Made by a program: the position numbers and the translations under genes. Below, piece by piece: positions 33,345 to 43,008 of a DNA stretch of 64,000 nucleotides (the first letter of the stretch is position 1; every line of letters begins with the position of its first letter). The stretch is from Terriglobales bacterium (lineage in GTDB: Bacteria > Acidobacteriota > Terriglobia > Terriglobales > Acidobacteriaceae), in contig DASTZZ010000031.1 of NCBI GenBank assembly GCA_035764005.1, positions 1 to 64,000 of the forward strand, written 5' to 3'. The notes under the pieces were generated by a model. That model was not told where the DNA came from and did not search any database. It was given only the letters and a program-made list of their open reading frames with translations.

Positions 33345-36300
33345 TTGCGCCGAACTGTCCCTGCACTCGCTCTTCTTCTTATTACGGTCCTTTTATTAAG
33401 CGCATTCTTTTTCGAAACACAGCAAAAGCAATCGACACGGCAGCAGTTGATGCGCGCCAACAATCTCGGCGTCGCGTACCTGAACCAGCAGAAGCTCGAT
33501 CAGGGCTTGAAGGAGTTTCAGGAAGCCGCCGCGCTCGACAAAAACAATGCTACCGTCCAACTCAATCTCGGCATTGCCCTGCTGAATCTTTCGCGCGTGG
33601 CCGCTGCGGAGGAAGCGCTACAACGGGCGGCGCAACTTGAGCCCAAGAATCCGGCTGTCTGGTTCAATTTCGGATTGCTGCATCGCAACAATGGCGAAGC
33701 AGAACGCGCACTCGCAGATTTTGCAAAAGCTGCCGAGTTCGCGCCCAACGATCCGAACACACATTACTTTCTCGGCGATCTTTACGCACAGCAGCAGAAG
33801 TACGCAGAGGCCGAGCGCGAGTTTCGCCGTGCAGTTGAGCTCGATCCATTCAGCGTCTCATCAGAGTTCGGACTCGCGCGCGCCTTGCAGCGCGAGGGCA
33901 AAACCGCGGAGGCAAAACCCCATTACGAACGCTTCCAGAAATTGACGCGCGAAAAGCTGGGCGCGCCTATCAGCCAGATTTATGGAGAGCAGGGTCCGCT
34001 GTCTCTGGCTCAAGTGATTCCTGGCGAGCCGGCCGTTCCTCCGGCAATTCCGGTCCGGTTTGTAGAACTCGGCAGTGACTCGGGGCTGCCGGTGCCTTCT
34101 CCGAAGGCACGTGCGAAAGCCCCGAGTTTTCCCCCTCCGGGAATTTGTGTTTATGACATCGACCAGGATGGGAAGCCGGACATTCTTCTAGCGAACGGAG
34201 TGCACCCCGTGGCTTTGTTTCTGAATCGTGAGAATGGGAAGTTCGAGGATGCGACGAAAGCTGCCGGGCTGGATGATATCGGCGGCATGCGGGGCGCCAT
34301 CGGGTGCGCTGTTGGCGATTACGACAACGACGGCAAGCCGGATATCGCGCTAACTACATTAGAGAAAGGCGTTGTGTTGCTGCACAACGATGGCGGCAAA
34401 TTTAGCGACAAGACCAAAATTGCGCACGTCGATGCGGCGCAAGAGACAACCCGAAAGACTCTCCTCTGGTCGCCAATGGCGGTTACCTTCGTCGACTACG
34501 ATCACGACGGCGATCTTGATCTATATGTCACGCGGACACAGCTGGACAGCTCAAAGGGTTTGATAGTCACGGGTGCGACTTTGGGACCGCCGATTGATGA
34601 GAACATTTTGCTTCGCAATAACGGTGATGGCACTTTTACTGATGTGACAAAAGAAACAGCAATGCAGGGCGATGGTTTGGGTATGGCGCTGGCCAGCGAT
34701 GTAAACAACGATCGTGCGATCGATCTGGTTCTTACCTCGTTGCGAAATTCTCCCAGCCTCCATCTAAACCAGCGCGAAGGTGCTTTCAAAAAGGAAACTC
34801 CATGGCCCTCAACCATGCCGCAAAATTCCTTAGGGGTTACTGCCCTCGACTTCAACAAAGATGGATGGATGGATCTTGCCTTCACCCATGACCACCCTCC
34901 GGGGCTGACGCTTTGGCGCAACGTTAGCGGCAGGGGGTTTGAGCAAGCTCAACTTCCTGATGTGAACTGGAAGGGAGCTACCGGACTCGCTGCGTTCGAC
35001 TACGACAACGACGGCTGGATCGATTTAGCTGCCATTGGACGAACAGATCAGGGCTACGAGATTCGGCTTTTTCGCAACATTGGGCCCAAGGGATTCGAGG
35101 ACGTTACTTCCGCCGTCGGTCTCGACAAAATCAAGCTCGATCAGCCGGGTGCGCTGGCAGCGGCCGACATAGATGGCGATGGAGCTACCGACCTGCTCAT
35201 CACACAAGCTGAGGGATCCGTGATTGCGCTGCACAACGAAGGCGGAAACAAGAACCACTCCTTTCGCATCGATCTCAAAGGTCTGAACGACAATAAAAGC
35301 GCCTTCGGCACTAAGGTGACGGTTTTCGCCGGAGAGATGCAGCAGAAGTGGGAGCTTGCCGGCAGTAGCGGATATCTCGCGCAAGGACCGTCAGAGATCA
35401 TCGCTGGACTCGGGCGAGAGACTCGCGCGGATGTCGTTCGCCTGTTGTGGCCATCCGGCGTTTATCAAGATGAAATCGATCTCGCAGCGAACGAGCCGCA
35501 TGAATTGCTCGAAATTGATCGGCGCGGCAGTTCGTGTCCGGTGCTCTTTGCCTGGACTGGGAAAACTTACGAAATGATTAGCGACGTGATCGGGGCCGCG
35601 GTCTTCGGACATTGGGTTGCGCCGCACGAGCGCGATCTTCCCGATCCAGACGAATACATCAAGGTAGATGGCGATCGCGTGCAGCCACGCGACGGACGGT
35701 TGAGCTTTACTTTTGCTGAGCCGATGGAGGAGGTCAATTATCTGGATCAGGCGCGGCTCTTAGCTGTCGATCATCCTGCCGATGTTGACATCTATCCCAA
35801 TGAGCGCTTCGTCGCGAATCCTCCCTTTCCTGATTTCAAGATCATCACAGCGCGACATCCGCATCTGCCCGTGGGCGCCTGGGACGATGGTGGACACGAT
35901 GTTCTCCCTGCGCTGCTTACCCACGATCACCACTACGTGACCGGATTCAAGTTGCTGCATTTTGCCGGCTTCGCCGAGCCGCATGGACTCGTGCTCGACA
36001 TCGGCGACTGGGATCCCGCGCATCCGTTGCATCTGCTGCTTGATGGATTCACCGAGTACTTCACCGCGAATTCAATGTATGCGGCGAGCCAGGCCAACAT
36101 CAGCGTGCAGCCTCCGTATCTGGAAGCTCAACTGCCAGGCGGAAAGTGGCAGCGCGTCATCGACGACATGGGATTTCCCGCAGGTCTACCACGCACCATC
36201 ACTGTCGACCTGACCGGAAAACTAAAGCCGGGCACGCGCAGGATTCGTATCGTCACCAATCTTCAGATTTACTGGGATCAGGTCCTGATCGATAATAGTG

Positions 36301-36821
36301 TTCCCGAAACGAACCTGCAGATTCACGAAGCTTCTCTCGCAGCGGCACGCCTGCATTTTCACGGTTATCCCCGCGCAGACGAAAGCCGGTTTCCCGGTGA
36401 TCTGAACTACACGTATGACAACGTGAGTCTCACTGGGCCCTACGCGCGTCACATCGGCTCATACACGAAGTACGGGGATGTGCTGCCGCTGCTCAAAGCA
36501 GCCGACGACAAGTTCGTAATCTTTGGCTCGGGCGAGGAGGTCATGATGGACTTCGACGTCGCGAGCTTGCCGCCAGTACCCGCAGGCTGGAAACGCGATT
36601 ATCTGTTCTATGCGAACGGGTTCGTGAAAGACATGGATTTCTACGCAGCCGATGCGTTCACCGTGGCTCCGCTGCCATTCCACAGCATGGGCACGTATCC
36701 GGCTCCGCCGCGATCGGAGTATCCATTGAACAAAGCTTCGCTTGACTATTTACTCGAATACAACTCGCGGTACCAATCTGGGAATGGCGTGAGCGAGTAC
36801 AAGTACAGCTATCCGAGGTGA
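33345..36821 (+). CDS. Exported TPR / FG-GAP (VCBS) / ASPIC-UnbV protein
   Basis: The N-terminus is a membrane anchor or signal (RTVPALALLLITVLLLSAFF). Four or five TPRs cover about 38-195. At least six calcium-type FG-GAP motifs follow: DIDQDGKPDI, DYDNDGKPDI, DYDHDGDLDL, DFNKDGWMDL, DYDNDGWIDL and DIDGDGATDL. An ASPIC/UnbV module (about 640-720, GSSGYLAQGPSEIIAGLGRE) precedes a 430-residue C-terminal region I do not recognise. The start is TTG with GAGG 6 bases upstream. Such proteins are frequent in Acidobacteria and related phyla. Function unknown; a Ca-dependent propeller on the cell surface is likely. Confidence 0.85.
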   Translation: MRRTVPALALLLITVLLLSAFFFETQQKQSTRQQLMRANNLGVAYLNQQKLDQGLKEFQEAAALDKNNATVQLNLGIALLNLSRVAAAEEALQRAAQLEPKNPAVWFNFGLLHRNNGEAERALADFAKAAEFAPNDPNTHYFLGDLYAQQQKYAEAEREFRRAVELDPFSVSSEFGLARALQREGKTAEAKPHYERFQKLTREKLGAPISQIYGEQGPLSLAQVIPGEPAVPPAIPVRFVELGSDSGLPVPSPKARAKAPSFPPPGICVYDIDQDGKPDILLANGVHPVALFLNRENGKFEDATKAAGLDDIGGMRGAIGCAVGDYDNDGKPDIALTTLEKGVVLLHNDGGKFSDKTKIAHVDAAQETTRKTLLWSPMAVTFVDYDHDGDLDLYVTRTQLDSSKGLIVTGATLGPPIDENILLRNNGDGTFTDVTKETAMQGDGLGMALASDVNNDRAIDLVLTSLRNSPSLHLNQREGAFKKETPWPSTMPQNSLGVTALDFNKDGWMDLAFTHDHPPGLTLWRNVSGRGFEQAQLPDVNWKGATGLAAFDYDNDGWIDLAAIGRTDQGYEIRLFRNIGPKGFEDVTSAVGLDKIKLDQPGALAAADIDGDGATDLLITQAEGSVIALHNEGGNKNHSFRIDLKGLNDNKSAFGTKVTVFAGEMQQKWELAGSSGYLAQGPSEIIAGLGRETRADVVRLLWPSGVYQDEIDLAANEPHELLEIDRRGSSCPVLFAWTGKTYEMISDVIGAAVFGHWVAPHERDLPDPDEYIKVDGDRVQPRDGRLSFTFAEPMEEVNYLDQARLLAVDHPADVDIYPNERFVANPPFPDFKIITARHPHLPVGAWDDGGHDVLPALLTHDHHYVTGFKLLHFAGFAEPHGLVLDIGDWDPAHPLHLLLDGFTEYFTANSMYAASQANISVQPPYLEAQLPGGKWQRVIDDMGFPAGLPRTITVDLTGKLKPGTRRIRIVTNLQIYWDQVLIDNSVPETNLQIHEASLAAARLHFHGYPRADESRFPGDLNYTYDNVSLTGPYARHIGSYTKYGDVLPLLKAADDKFVIFGSGEEVMMDFDVASLPPVPAGWKRDYLFYANGFVKDMDFYAADAFTVAPLPFHSMGTYPAPPRSEYPLNKASLDYLLEYNSRYQSGNGVSEYKYSYPR

Positions 36822-36903
36822 ACGATGACGATTCCGCGATCCTGACGCGCAGAGCACATCGGCGAAATCGTCAACCGCGAGATCTATCGAAGGATTTGCT
36901 TTT

Positions 36904-37413
36904 CTACATGGCCATGCGCTGCGGCTGAGTACCGCGCCGACCAGACAAGCGCTCCAGCTCTTCCTGATGCACTTCGTGCACGCGCACGTCGCAGTCGCGC
37001 ACTCCGCGCGTCTTCTGCAGGCGCTCACGAATTCTATGGGCTTCTCCTCGCAGGGCTGGGCCTTCGACCACTACACAGCCGTCCTCAACCCGAAAATCGA
37101 GCATGCGCAGGTGTCGGACATCGCGTCCCAGTTGCGCGCGAACACGGTCGAGGAGAATGTCGTCTGAGACTTCATGCGAACGATCGCGAATGGATGAACG
37201 CAGCTCGTAGAGGCGTCCAATCACATGATTGCCGGCGTTGCGAATTTGCTTGTTCCCTTCGCGGCGAAGCAGATGGAATGCTCGGACGGCTTTGTCGCGC
37301 AGGCGCACTCGGCGAGAGCGGCCGCGGTCTGGATCAAAGAGGTACATCAGTCTGGCGCCTACGATAGCGCCGCCCGCGAATAACCCTATGCTGCTCAGTT
37401 TTGGTGCACGCAT
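36904..37413 (-). CDS. BON-like domain protein with N-terminal membrane anchor
   Basis: The 169-residue protein begins MRAPKLSSIGLFAGGAIVGA, a membrane helix followed by MYLFDPDRGRSRRVRLRDKA, a basic stretch seen in YtxH-like envelope proteins. A BON-type alpha/beta domain lies at about 80-155 (SDDILLDRVRAQLGRDVRHL and VEGPALRGEAHRIRERLQ). BON domains bind membranes or phospholipid. ATG 37413 is chosen because GGAGGAA lies just upstream. It is the last gene of the leftward trpE-trpG-amidase group. Confidence 0.75.
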   Translation of the reverse strand: MRAPKLSSIGLFAGGAIVGARLMYLFDPDRGRSRRVRLRDKAVRAFHLLRREGNKQIRNAGNHVIGRLYELRSSIRDRSHEVSDDILLDRVRAQLGRDVRHLRMLDFRVEDGCVVVEGPALRGEAHRIRERLQKTRGVRDCDVRVHEVHQEELERLSGRRGTQPQRMAM

Positions 37414-37498
37414 TTCTTCTTCCTCCCATGCTTGGGTAGTGGGACGCGTGCGAGAGGTTGCCTTCAATTCTTGTAGTCAGGTATGAACACGTACAGAG

Positions 37499-38980
37499 TC
37501 ATTCCAGGAGAGCGGGCGCCATTCGCGACGGCCCGACAGCTTTCTCCAGAGCACGCGCGACCTTCAGAATTAACTCCTCGCTGTTCGGCTGCCCGACAAC
37601 TTGCACGCCGATAGGCAGTCCTTCGGGAGAGACTCCAACGGGCACCACCACTGCCGGATTGCCAAGCAGATTGAACCACTGCGTGTAGCTCATTGCGTCC
37701 ATGTAAGAGACACTCCGGCCGCCGATCCGCCACTCGCGCTCTCCATGACGGAACGCCGGAACCGAACACACCGGGCAAATCAGAACAGGAATGTCATTCA
37801 TCTCACGCATCAGACGGAGCCGCAGTTCGTCGCGTCGGAACCATGCTGATAGCAAATCTTCTTTCGTCGGCGGACGATCAGAGTAGGTGAGGATGGTGCT
37901 GATTTCGTCTTCGCGACCTTTGAACTGCGGGGTGAGCAGCTCGGCAGCGAGTCGAACGAACAGTGTCCACCAATGCTCGCGAGCGTCGTCGAGGATATCG
38001 GGCAAAAAGGGCTTCACCCGAAATCCTGAGTTCTGCAGGAACGCGATGGCGGTGTGAACAGCGGCCTTGGTTTCCGGCGTAACAGGAGCGGATGGATGCT
38101 CCTCGAAATATCCAATCGTGATTCGCGGCAGTTCCTCCTGGGAAACTTCAGCTAAAGGGACGGGGGAAGCCATAGGATCGCCGGCGTCAAATCCGGCGAT
38201 CACGCGAAAGATGATTTCCAGATCTTCGACCCTGCGTGCCATCGGACCTACGACGCCGAGCAAAGCAAATGGCCCGCGGCTCTCGGGCCAGTGTCCCGTA
38301 ATGGGAATGCGGCCCGGAGTAGGTTTCAGTCCGCAGATTCCGCTGAAATGCGCTGGGACGCGGATGGAGCCGCCACCATCGCTACCAATGCCCGCAGCTG
38401 ATAATCCTGCAGAAATCGCTGCGGCTTCCCCACCGCTGGACCCGCCGGGAGTGCGCGAGAGCTCCCACGCGCTGTTCGTTCGTCCATACAGCGGATTATT
38501 CGTTTCATAAGCCATGAGCATTTCAGGAACATTCGTATTTCCCAAAATGATGGCTCCGGCCTGCTTGAGCCGCTGCACCAGAACAGCGTCTTCGCTCGCA
38601 ATGATGCGGGTGCGCGTTGGGCTGCCGCATTCGAATTTCAATCCGGCAACAGCAATCGAACTCTTAATGCTGATTGGGATTCCGTGCAATGGACGTAATT
38701 TCGCGTTACGCGCCACCGCCTTTTCCGCAGCCCGCGCCTCGGCGAGAGCAGCTTCTTGCCGGAGTTCAATGAATGCATTCAGCTTCGGGTTCAGCCGCTC
38801 AATTCGCGCATAATGCGCGCGCAGAAGTTCAACGGGCGAGAGCTTCTGCTCGCCTATGAACTGACTCATTTGCGTAATCGACAGTTGATGGAGCGAGGAA
38901 GTATCTAAAGAAGGAGAGCTCATGAAACTTGAAGGCTGAGTAGCTTTCATCTGATCGGGAGCTGCGCCAGATCGCGTCAC
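37499..38980 (-). CDS. Amidase-signature family amidase
   Basis: The amidase signature Ser-cisSer-Lys triad is recognisable: Lys in HGIPISIKSSIAVAG, the Gly/Ser loop TPGGSSGGEAAAISAG, and the nucleophile region IGSDGGGSIRVPAHFSGICG. At 493 residues (or 474 from ATG 38923) it is full length. The family includes GatA-like and acylamide hydrolases; absence of gatB/gatC nearby argues against GatA. A GTG at 38980 overlaps the trpG stop as GTGA, so coupling to trpG is possible. The true start could be 38980, 38950 or 38923. Confidence 0.85.
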   Translation of the reverse strand: MTRSGAAPDQMKATQPSSFMSSPSLDTSSLHQLSITQMSQFIGEQKLSPVELLRAHYARIERLNPKLNAFIELRQEAALAEARAAEKAVARNAKLRPLHGIPISIKSSIAVAGLKFECGSPTRTRIIASEDAVLVQRLKQAGAIILGNTNVPEMLMAYETNNPLYGRTNSAWELSRTPGGSSGGEAAAISAGLSAAGIGSDGGGSIRVPAHFSGICGLKPTPGRIPITGHWPESRGPFALLGVVGPMARRVEDLEIIFRVIAGFDAGDPMASPVPLAEVSQEELPRITIGYFEEHPSAPVTPETKAAVHTAIAFLQNSGFRVKPFLPDILDDAREHWWTLFVRLAAELLTPQFKGREDEISTILTYSDRPPTKEDLLSAWFRRDELRLRLMREMNDIPVLICPVCSVPAFRHGEREWRIGGRSVSYMDAMSYTQWFNLLGNPAVVVPVGVSPEGLPIGVQVVGQPNSEELILKVARALEKAVGPSRMAPALLE

Positions 38981-39546
38981 TGGAGAAAGTTTCGGATAAG
39001 CTGCGGCCCATGCGGCGTCAGCACGCTTTCCGGGTGGAACTGCACCCCTTCGACAGCTAGCTTTCGGTGGCGCAAACCCATGATCACCGTCCTGCCGTTC
39101 TCTTCACTGCGCGCCGAAATCTCGAGTTCATCGGGAAGGCTCTTCTCTTCCACGATCAGTGAGTGATAGCGATTCGCGACCATCGGAGAGTCCAGCCCTT
39201 TGAATATCGTGCGCCCATCGTGCTCCACCAAGCTAGTTTTGCCGTGCATGATGCGCTCGGAGCGAATCACGCGTCCGCCAAACGCTGCGCCGATGGCCTG
39301 ATGCCCGAGACATACTCCCAAAATAGGAACTTGTCCGGCGAGTTTCTGAATCAGTTCAACCGTGATGCCCGCCTCGTTCGGCGTGCAGGGGCCAGGAGAG
39401 ATGACGATCTTGCGAGGCTGCAGTTCCCGTATTTCCTCGACCGTAACCTGATCGTTTCGGCGAACCTGCACCTCTTCTCCCGTCTCACCGATGTACTGCA
39501 CGAGATTGAAGGTGAAGGAATCGTAATTGTCGAGAACGAAAATCAT
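38977..39546 (-). CDS. trpG: Anthranilate/aminodeoxychorismate synthase glutaminase subunit
   Basis: This class I glutamine amidotransferase supplies ammonia to TrpE (or PabB). It starts MIFVLDNYDSFTFNLVQYIG, has the oxyanion loop SPGPCTPNEAG, the nucleophile Cys79 in GVCLGHQAIG, and the His/Glu pair in VEGVQFHPESVL. At 189 residues it is full length. It directly follows trpE, so anthranilate synthase is the main role; in many bacteria the same subunit also serves p-aminobenzoate synthesis. Confidence 0.95.
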   Translation of the reverse strand: MIFVLDNYDSFTFNLVQYIGETGEEVQVRRNDQVTVEEIRELQPRKIVISPGPCTPNEAGITVELIQKLAGQVPILGVCLGHQAIGAAFGGRVIRSERIMHGKTSLVEHDGRTIFKGLDSPMVANRYHSLIVEEKSLPDELEISARSEENGRTVIMGLRHRKLAVEGVQFHPESVLTPHGPQLIRNFLQ

Positions 39547-39552
39547 AAAGAG

Positions 39553-39653
39553 GCTGCTAAGCTCCTCAGCTTCTAAGCTGCTGAGCCATATCGTCCCAGG
39601 ACCGGAGCGTTGTTTTTTAGCTTAGCAGCTCAGAAGCTCAGGAGCTTAGAAGC
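39553..39653. repeat. Inverted repeat in the trpE-trpG spacer
   Basis: Arms 39553-39586 and 39620-39653 are complementary at about 30 of 34 positions and are built from gctaagctcctcagcttcta-type units. The loop carries gttttttag. The position inside an operon suggests it affects differential expression, but the tandem unit structure also looks like a dispersed repeat. No leader peptide with Trp codons is visible here. Confidence 0.75.
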
Positions 39654-39656
39654 TAG

Positions 39657-41129
39657 TTATTCGTAATTCCTGGCCATCCCGACTGCGCGCAGCAGCGCTT
39701 TGGCTTTGTTCAGGCATTCCTGGTATTCCGTTTCGGGAATGGAATCGGCGACGATGCCAGCGCCTGCCTGGAGATAGGCCCGCCTGCCTTGCACCCACAT
39801 CGTGCGGATGGCGATGCAGGAATCGAGATTGCCGGCGAAATCGGCGTACAGCACGGCTCCGCCATATATGCCTCGTCGCACTGGCTCGAGTTCCTCGATG
39901 ATCTCCATCGCGCGAACTTTTGGAGCGCCACTCAGCGTTCCAGCCGGAAAGGCGGCTGCAAAAGCGTCGATCGCGTGATAATCGGGTCGCAGCTTCCCTT
40001 CAATGGCTGAGACCAGATGCATCACGTGCGAATAGCGCTCCACGAACATGAAATCCTTCACCTGCACGCTGCCGTATTCGCTCACGCGCCCCAGGTCATT
40101 GCGTCCGAGATCGACCAGCATTACGTGTTCTGCACGCTCTTTCTCGTCTTCGCGCAGCTCCTGCTGCCAACGACGATCCTCTTCCGGATCGGAACTGCGA
40201 GGACGCGTTCCCGCAATGGGACGATATTCCAACTTGCGTCCGGTGACACGTACCAGCATCTCCGGCGACGACCCGAGCACCTGGAACTTTCGACTCTGCA
40301 GAAAATAGAGATATGGGGATGGGTTGATCATGCGCAGCGCGCGATAGATCTCGAACGGAGGTACTCCAGGCTCGAGCTCCATGCGCTGTGAAAGTACGAT
40401 CTGAAAAGCGTCGCCGGCGCGAATGTAGTCCTTGGCTTTGAGAATGCTTTTCAGAAACGCGCTACGACCGGTGGTTTCCTTGAGCTTGTAATCTTCCTTG
40501 CGCGGCCGAGCACGGTTTGCCGCACTAATCCCGCGCACAAGCTTTCGTTCGAGCGCTGCAATATCGCGCTGCGCCCTCTCGTATGCCTGCTTCGGTGATC
40601 CGCTTCGAACTTCGGCAACCGCGATGATGTGAATCTGTTTCCGGAGATGATCGAACGCCAGTACGCGATCGAAAAACATCAGGAAGCAGTCTGGAGCCTT
40701 CAGATCATCACGCGCTTTTTCCGGCAACTTCTCGAGCTGTCGAACGGCGTCATAGGCGATGAACCCGACGGCTCCGCAGCTAAATGGAGGCAAATCCGGA
40801 AGCGTAGCGACACGGTGTTCCTGCAGAAGTCTCGAAATGGTTTCGAAGACCTTGCCTCTGCTGCGTTCGACGTTTCGACCCTTGCGGATACTGATCTGCT
40901 CCCCGCGCGCCTCAAGCACCATATAAGGACGCACTCCAAGAAACGTGTAGCGTCCGATGCGCTCGCCTCCCTCCACCGATTCCAAAAGGAAAGCCTCTGG
41001 CTCACCCCGCGCGATGCTCAGGAAAGCGGAAACCGGCGTGAGCAGATCGGCCATGATCGTCTTGACGACGGGAACCAGGGTCGAAGTGCGTGAGAGCTCT
41101 TCAAATTCTTTGAGTTGGGGACGAAGCAT
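39657..41129 (-). CDS. trpE: Anthranilate synthase component I
   Basis: TrpE converts chorismate to anthranilate, the first step of tryptophan synthesis. The N-terminal feedback site is seen as AFLLESVEGGERIGRYTFLG (LLES binds Trp). The chorismate-binding domain has AGDAFQIVLSQRMELEPGVP, YRPIAGTRPRS, HVMLVDLGRNDLGRVSEYGS, AAFPAGTLSGAPKVRAMEI and YGGAVLYADFAGNLDSCIAI. At 490 residues it is complete. It leads the leftward group with trpG; the remaining trp genes are not in the window. Confidence 0.95.
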   Translation of the reverse strand: MLRPQLKEFEELSRTSTLVPVVKTIMADLLTPVSAFLSIARGEPEAFLLESVEGGERIGRYTFLGVRPYMVLEARGEQISIRKGRNVERSRGKVFETISRLLQEHRVATLPDLPPFSCGAVGFIAYDAVRQLEKLPEKARDDLKAPDCFLMFFDRVLAFDHLRKQIHIIAVAEVRSGSPKQAYERAQRDIAALERKLVRGISAANRARPRKEDYKLKETTGRSAFLKSILKAKDYIRAGDAFQIVLSQRMELEPGVPPFEIYRALRMINPSPYLYFLQSRKFQVLGSSPEMLVRVTGRKLEYRPIAGTRPRSSDPEEDRRWQQELREDEKERAEHVMLVDLGRNDLGRVSEYGSVQVKDFMFVERYSHVMHLVSAIEGKLRPDYHAIDAFAAAFPAGTLSGAPKVRAMEIIEELEPVRRGIYGGAVLYADFAGNLDSCIAIRTMWVQGRRAYLQAGAGIVADSIPETEYQECLNKAKALLRAVGMARNYE

Positions 41130-41238
41130 GAAGATGGGGAAAAGAGCAGATTATACGCGGTGGGTCGAAGATGTGACCGAGGTAATCTTGCGTGCCATGC
41201 CGCAGCGCATAGAATCCTGTCGGTCGGTTTTTAACCCC

Positions 41239-41448
41239 ATGAAAGCCTATCTTGAAGAACAAGTTGGTCCTTTGATCTCCGCCGCAGGCGTCGGCTGGGC
41301 CGTGTATCACGGGACCTACGTCGCCCACGATATTGCTCAAGGATTCACGGCGGTATACCTGAAATCTGGTCCACTCGAGGTGGCTGCGATAGGCATTCTC
41401 ATCTGGCTGCACGGAAAATATCGCCGCGCAACCAACATGAATCGCTGA
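41239..41448 (+). CDS. Small membrane-associated protein, 69 aa
   Basis: The frame from ATG 41239 reads MKAYLEEQVGPLISAAGVGW and later PLEVAAIGILIWLHGKYRRA, giving an amphipathic N-terminus and one C-terminal hydrophobic segment with a basic tail. I do not recognise it. A longer in-frame start at ATG 41131 exists but overlaps the trpE promoter region. No good ribosome site is visible, so it remains tentative. Confidence 0.45.
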   Translation: MKAYLEEQVGPLISAAGVGWAVYHGTYVAHDIAQGFTAVYLKSGPLEVAAIGILIWLHGKYRRATNMNR

Positions 41449-41517
41449 CTTCTAACCGCCCGCTTCCCAGAAGTTCTCCTCTCTTCACCACAGTGATATC
41501 GTTGCAGTTCAACACTC

Positions 41518-42963
41518 ATGAACTGCGATCTGCTGATCGAAAACGTCAGCATTGTTGGCGGTACTGGCTCAGAGCCGTACCGCGGCAGTGTTGCCGTCTG
41601 CGGTGACAGGATCGGAGCAGTCGGCCGGAATTCATGCACAGCAACAAAAGTCATCGACGGTCGGGGGCACGCGCTGGCACCGGGCTTTATCGACGTGCAC
41701 ACGCACGATGATCTCTATCTCCTCCGCAGCCCGCAGATGTTTCCGAAACTGTCGCAAGGCGTGACTACCGTCGTAACCGGCAACTGCGGAATCAGTGCCG
41801 GACCAGCCACGCTCAAGCATGGTTTTCCGGACCCAATGAACCTGCTCGGGCAGGCAAGTGAGTTTCGGTATCACAAATTCTCCGACTACGTGAGAGCGCT
41901 TGAATTGGCGAGACCGGCTCTGAACGTCGCCTCGCTGGTCGGTCACACCACGCTTCGCAACAACCATCTTGACCGTCTCGATCGAGTCGCCAGTGCTCAC
42001 GAAATCGAGAAGATGAAGCAGGAATTGCGCGACGCTCTCGAAAACGGAGCTCTTGGTCTGAGCACTGGATTGGCTTATCTCTCGGCAAATTCGGCTTCCA
42101 CGGAGGAAGTAATAGGTCTCGCGCAGACTCTCACCGCCGCAGCCGCCATCTACGCCACGCATCTGCGCAGCGAAACTGACGCGGTGCTCTCGGCATTTGA
42201 TGAAGCTTGCCGCATTGGCAAAAAAGTCGGAGCACCCGTCGTGGTCTCTCATCTCAAATGCGCGGGCGTCGATAACTGGAACCGCAGCCCGGAACTGCTT
42301 GCTGCACTTGATCGTGCGCGATCGGAGCAGCCGATCGGCTGCGATTGTTATCCCTATGCGGCCAGTTCGAGCACGCTCGATCTTCGCCAGGTCGATGAAC
42401 GCGTGAAGATCACAATCACATGGTCCGATCCGCATCCCGAGATGGCTGGAAGGAATCTCGACGCGATTGCGCAGGAGTGGAAAATCGCTCAACTGGACGC
42501 GGCGCGTCGTCTGCAGCCCGCTGGAGCGGTGTATCACTGTATTGCAGAAAGCGATATGCGCAGCATCCTGCGACACCCCGCAACCATGATCGGCTCAGAT
42601 GGCCTGCCCAGCGACCCGCGTCCGCATCCGCGATTGTGGGGAACCTTCCCTCGCGTGTTGGGAAAGTATGCCCGCGAAGAGAAGCTGTTCGCGCTGAGCG
42701 AAGCGGTCCGCAAAATGACCAGCCTGCCTGCTGAGCGCTTCGGATTCAATGACCGCGGGCGCATTCGCGAGGGCTTCTGCGCTGACCTTGTATTGTTCGA
42801 TCCTGACACGGTGCGGGATACTGCGACCTTTTCCGATCCCGTGAGGGCTGCCGTTGGCATAGAAGCCGTCTGGGTCAACGGCATCTTGTCGTACCAGAAT
42901 GGGAATGCCACAGGGAGCCGCGCAGGTCGATTCTTAAAGCGCAGTAGCCCAGGCAAGAGCTGA
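41518..42963 (+). CDS. N-acyl-D-amino-acid deacylase (D-aminoacylase), amidohydrolase family
   Basis: This metal-dependent amidohydrolase has the beta-sandwich N-terminus (CDLLIENVSIVGGTGSEPYR), metal site PGFIDVHTHDDL, and the D-aminoacylase-type motif GVTTVVTGNCGISAGP. Later come VVSHLKCAGVDNW (metal His), DCYPYAASSSTLDLRQ and MIGSDGLPSDPRPHPRLWGT (catalytic Asp). At 481 residues it is of normal length. It releases D-amino acids from N-acyl derivatives. The permease gene 45 bases downstream on the same strand suggests uptake and use of such compounds as a unit. Confidence 0.88.
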   Translation: MNCDLLIENVSIVGGTGSEPYRGSVAVCGDRIGAVGRNSCTATKVIDGRGHALAPGFIDVHTHDDLYLLRSPQMFPKLSQGVTTVVTGNCGISAGPATLKHGFPDPMNLLGQASEFRYHKFSDYVRALELARPALNVASLVGHTTLRNNHLDRLDRVASAHEIEKMKQELRDALENGALGLSTGLAYLSANSASTEEVIGLAQTLTAAAAIYATHLRSETDAVLSAFDEACRIGKKVGAPVVVSHLKCAGVDNWNRSPELLAALDRARSEQPIGCDCYPYAASSSTLDLRQVDERVKITITWSDPHPEMAGRNLDAIAQEWKIAQLDAARRLQPAGAVYHCIAESDMRSILRHPATMIGSDGLPSDPRPHPRLWGTFPRVLGKYAREEKLFALSEAVRKMTSLPAERFGFNDRGRIREGFCADLVLFDPDTVRDTATFSDPVRAAVGIEAVWVNGILSYQNGNATGSRAGRFLKRSSPGKS

Positions 42964-43008
42964 ACCGCCAGTAAGACTTGAGCGAAACATGAAGCTTCGC
43001 CATTTTCT

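Noticed and set aside
41632-42576. A 314-codon leftward frame opposite the D-aminoacylase
   Set aside because: Antisense of a clear amidohydrolase with all metal motifs; no family features or ribosome site.
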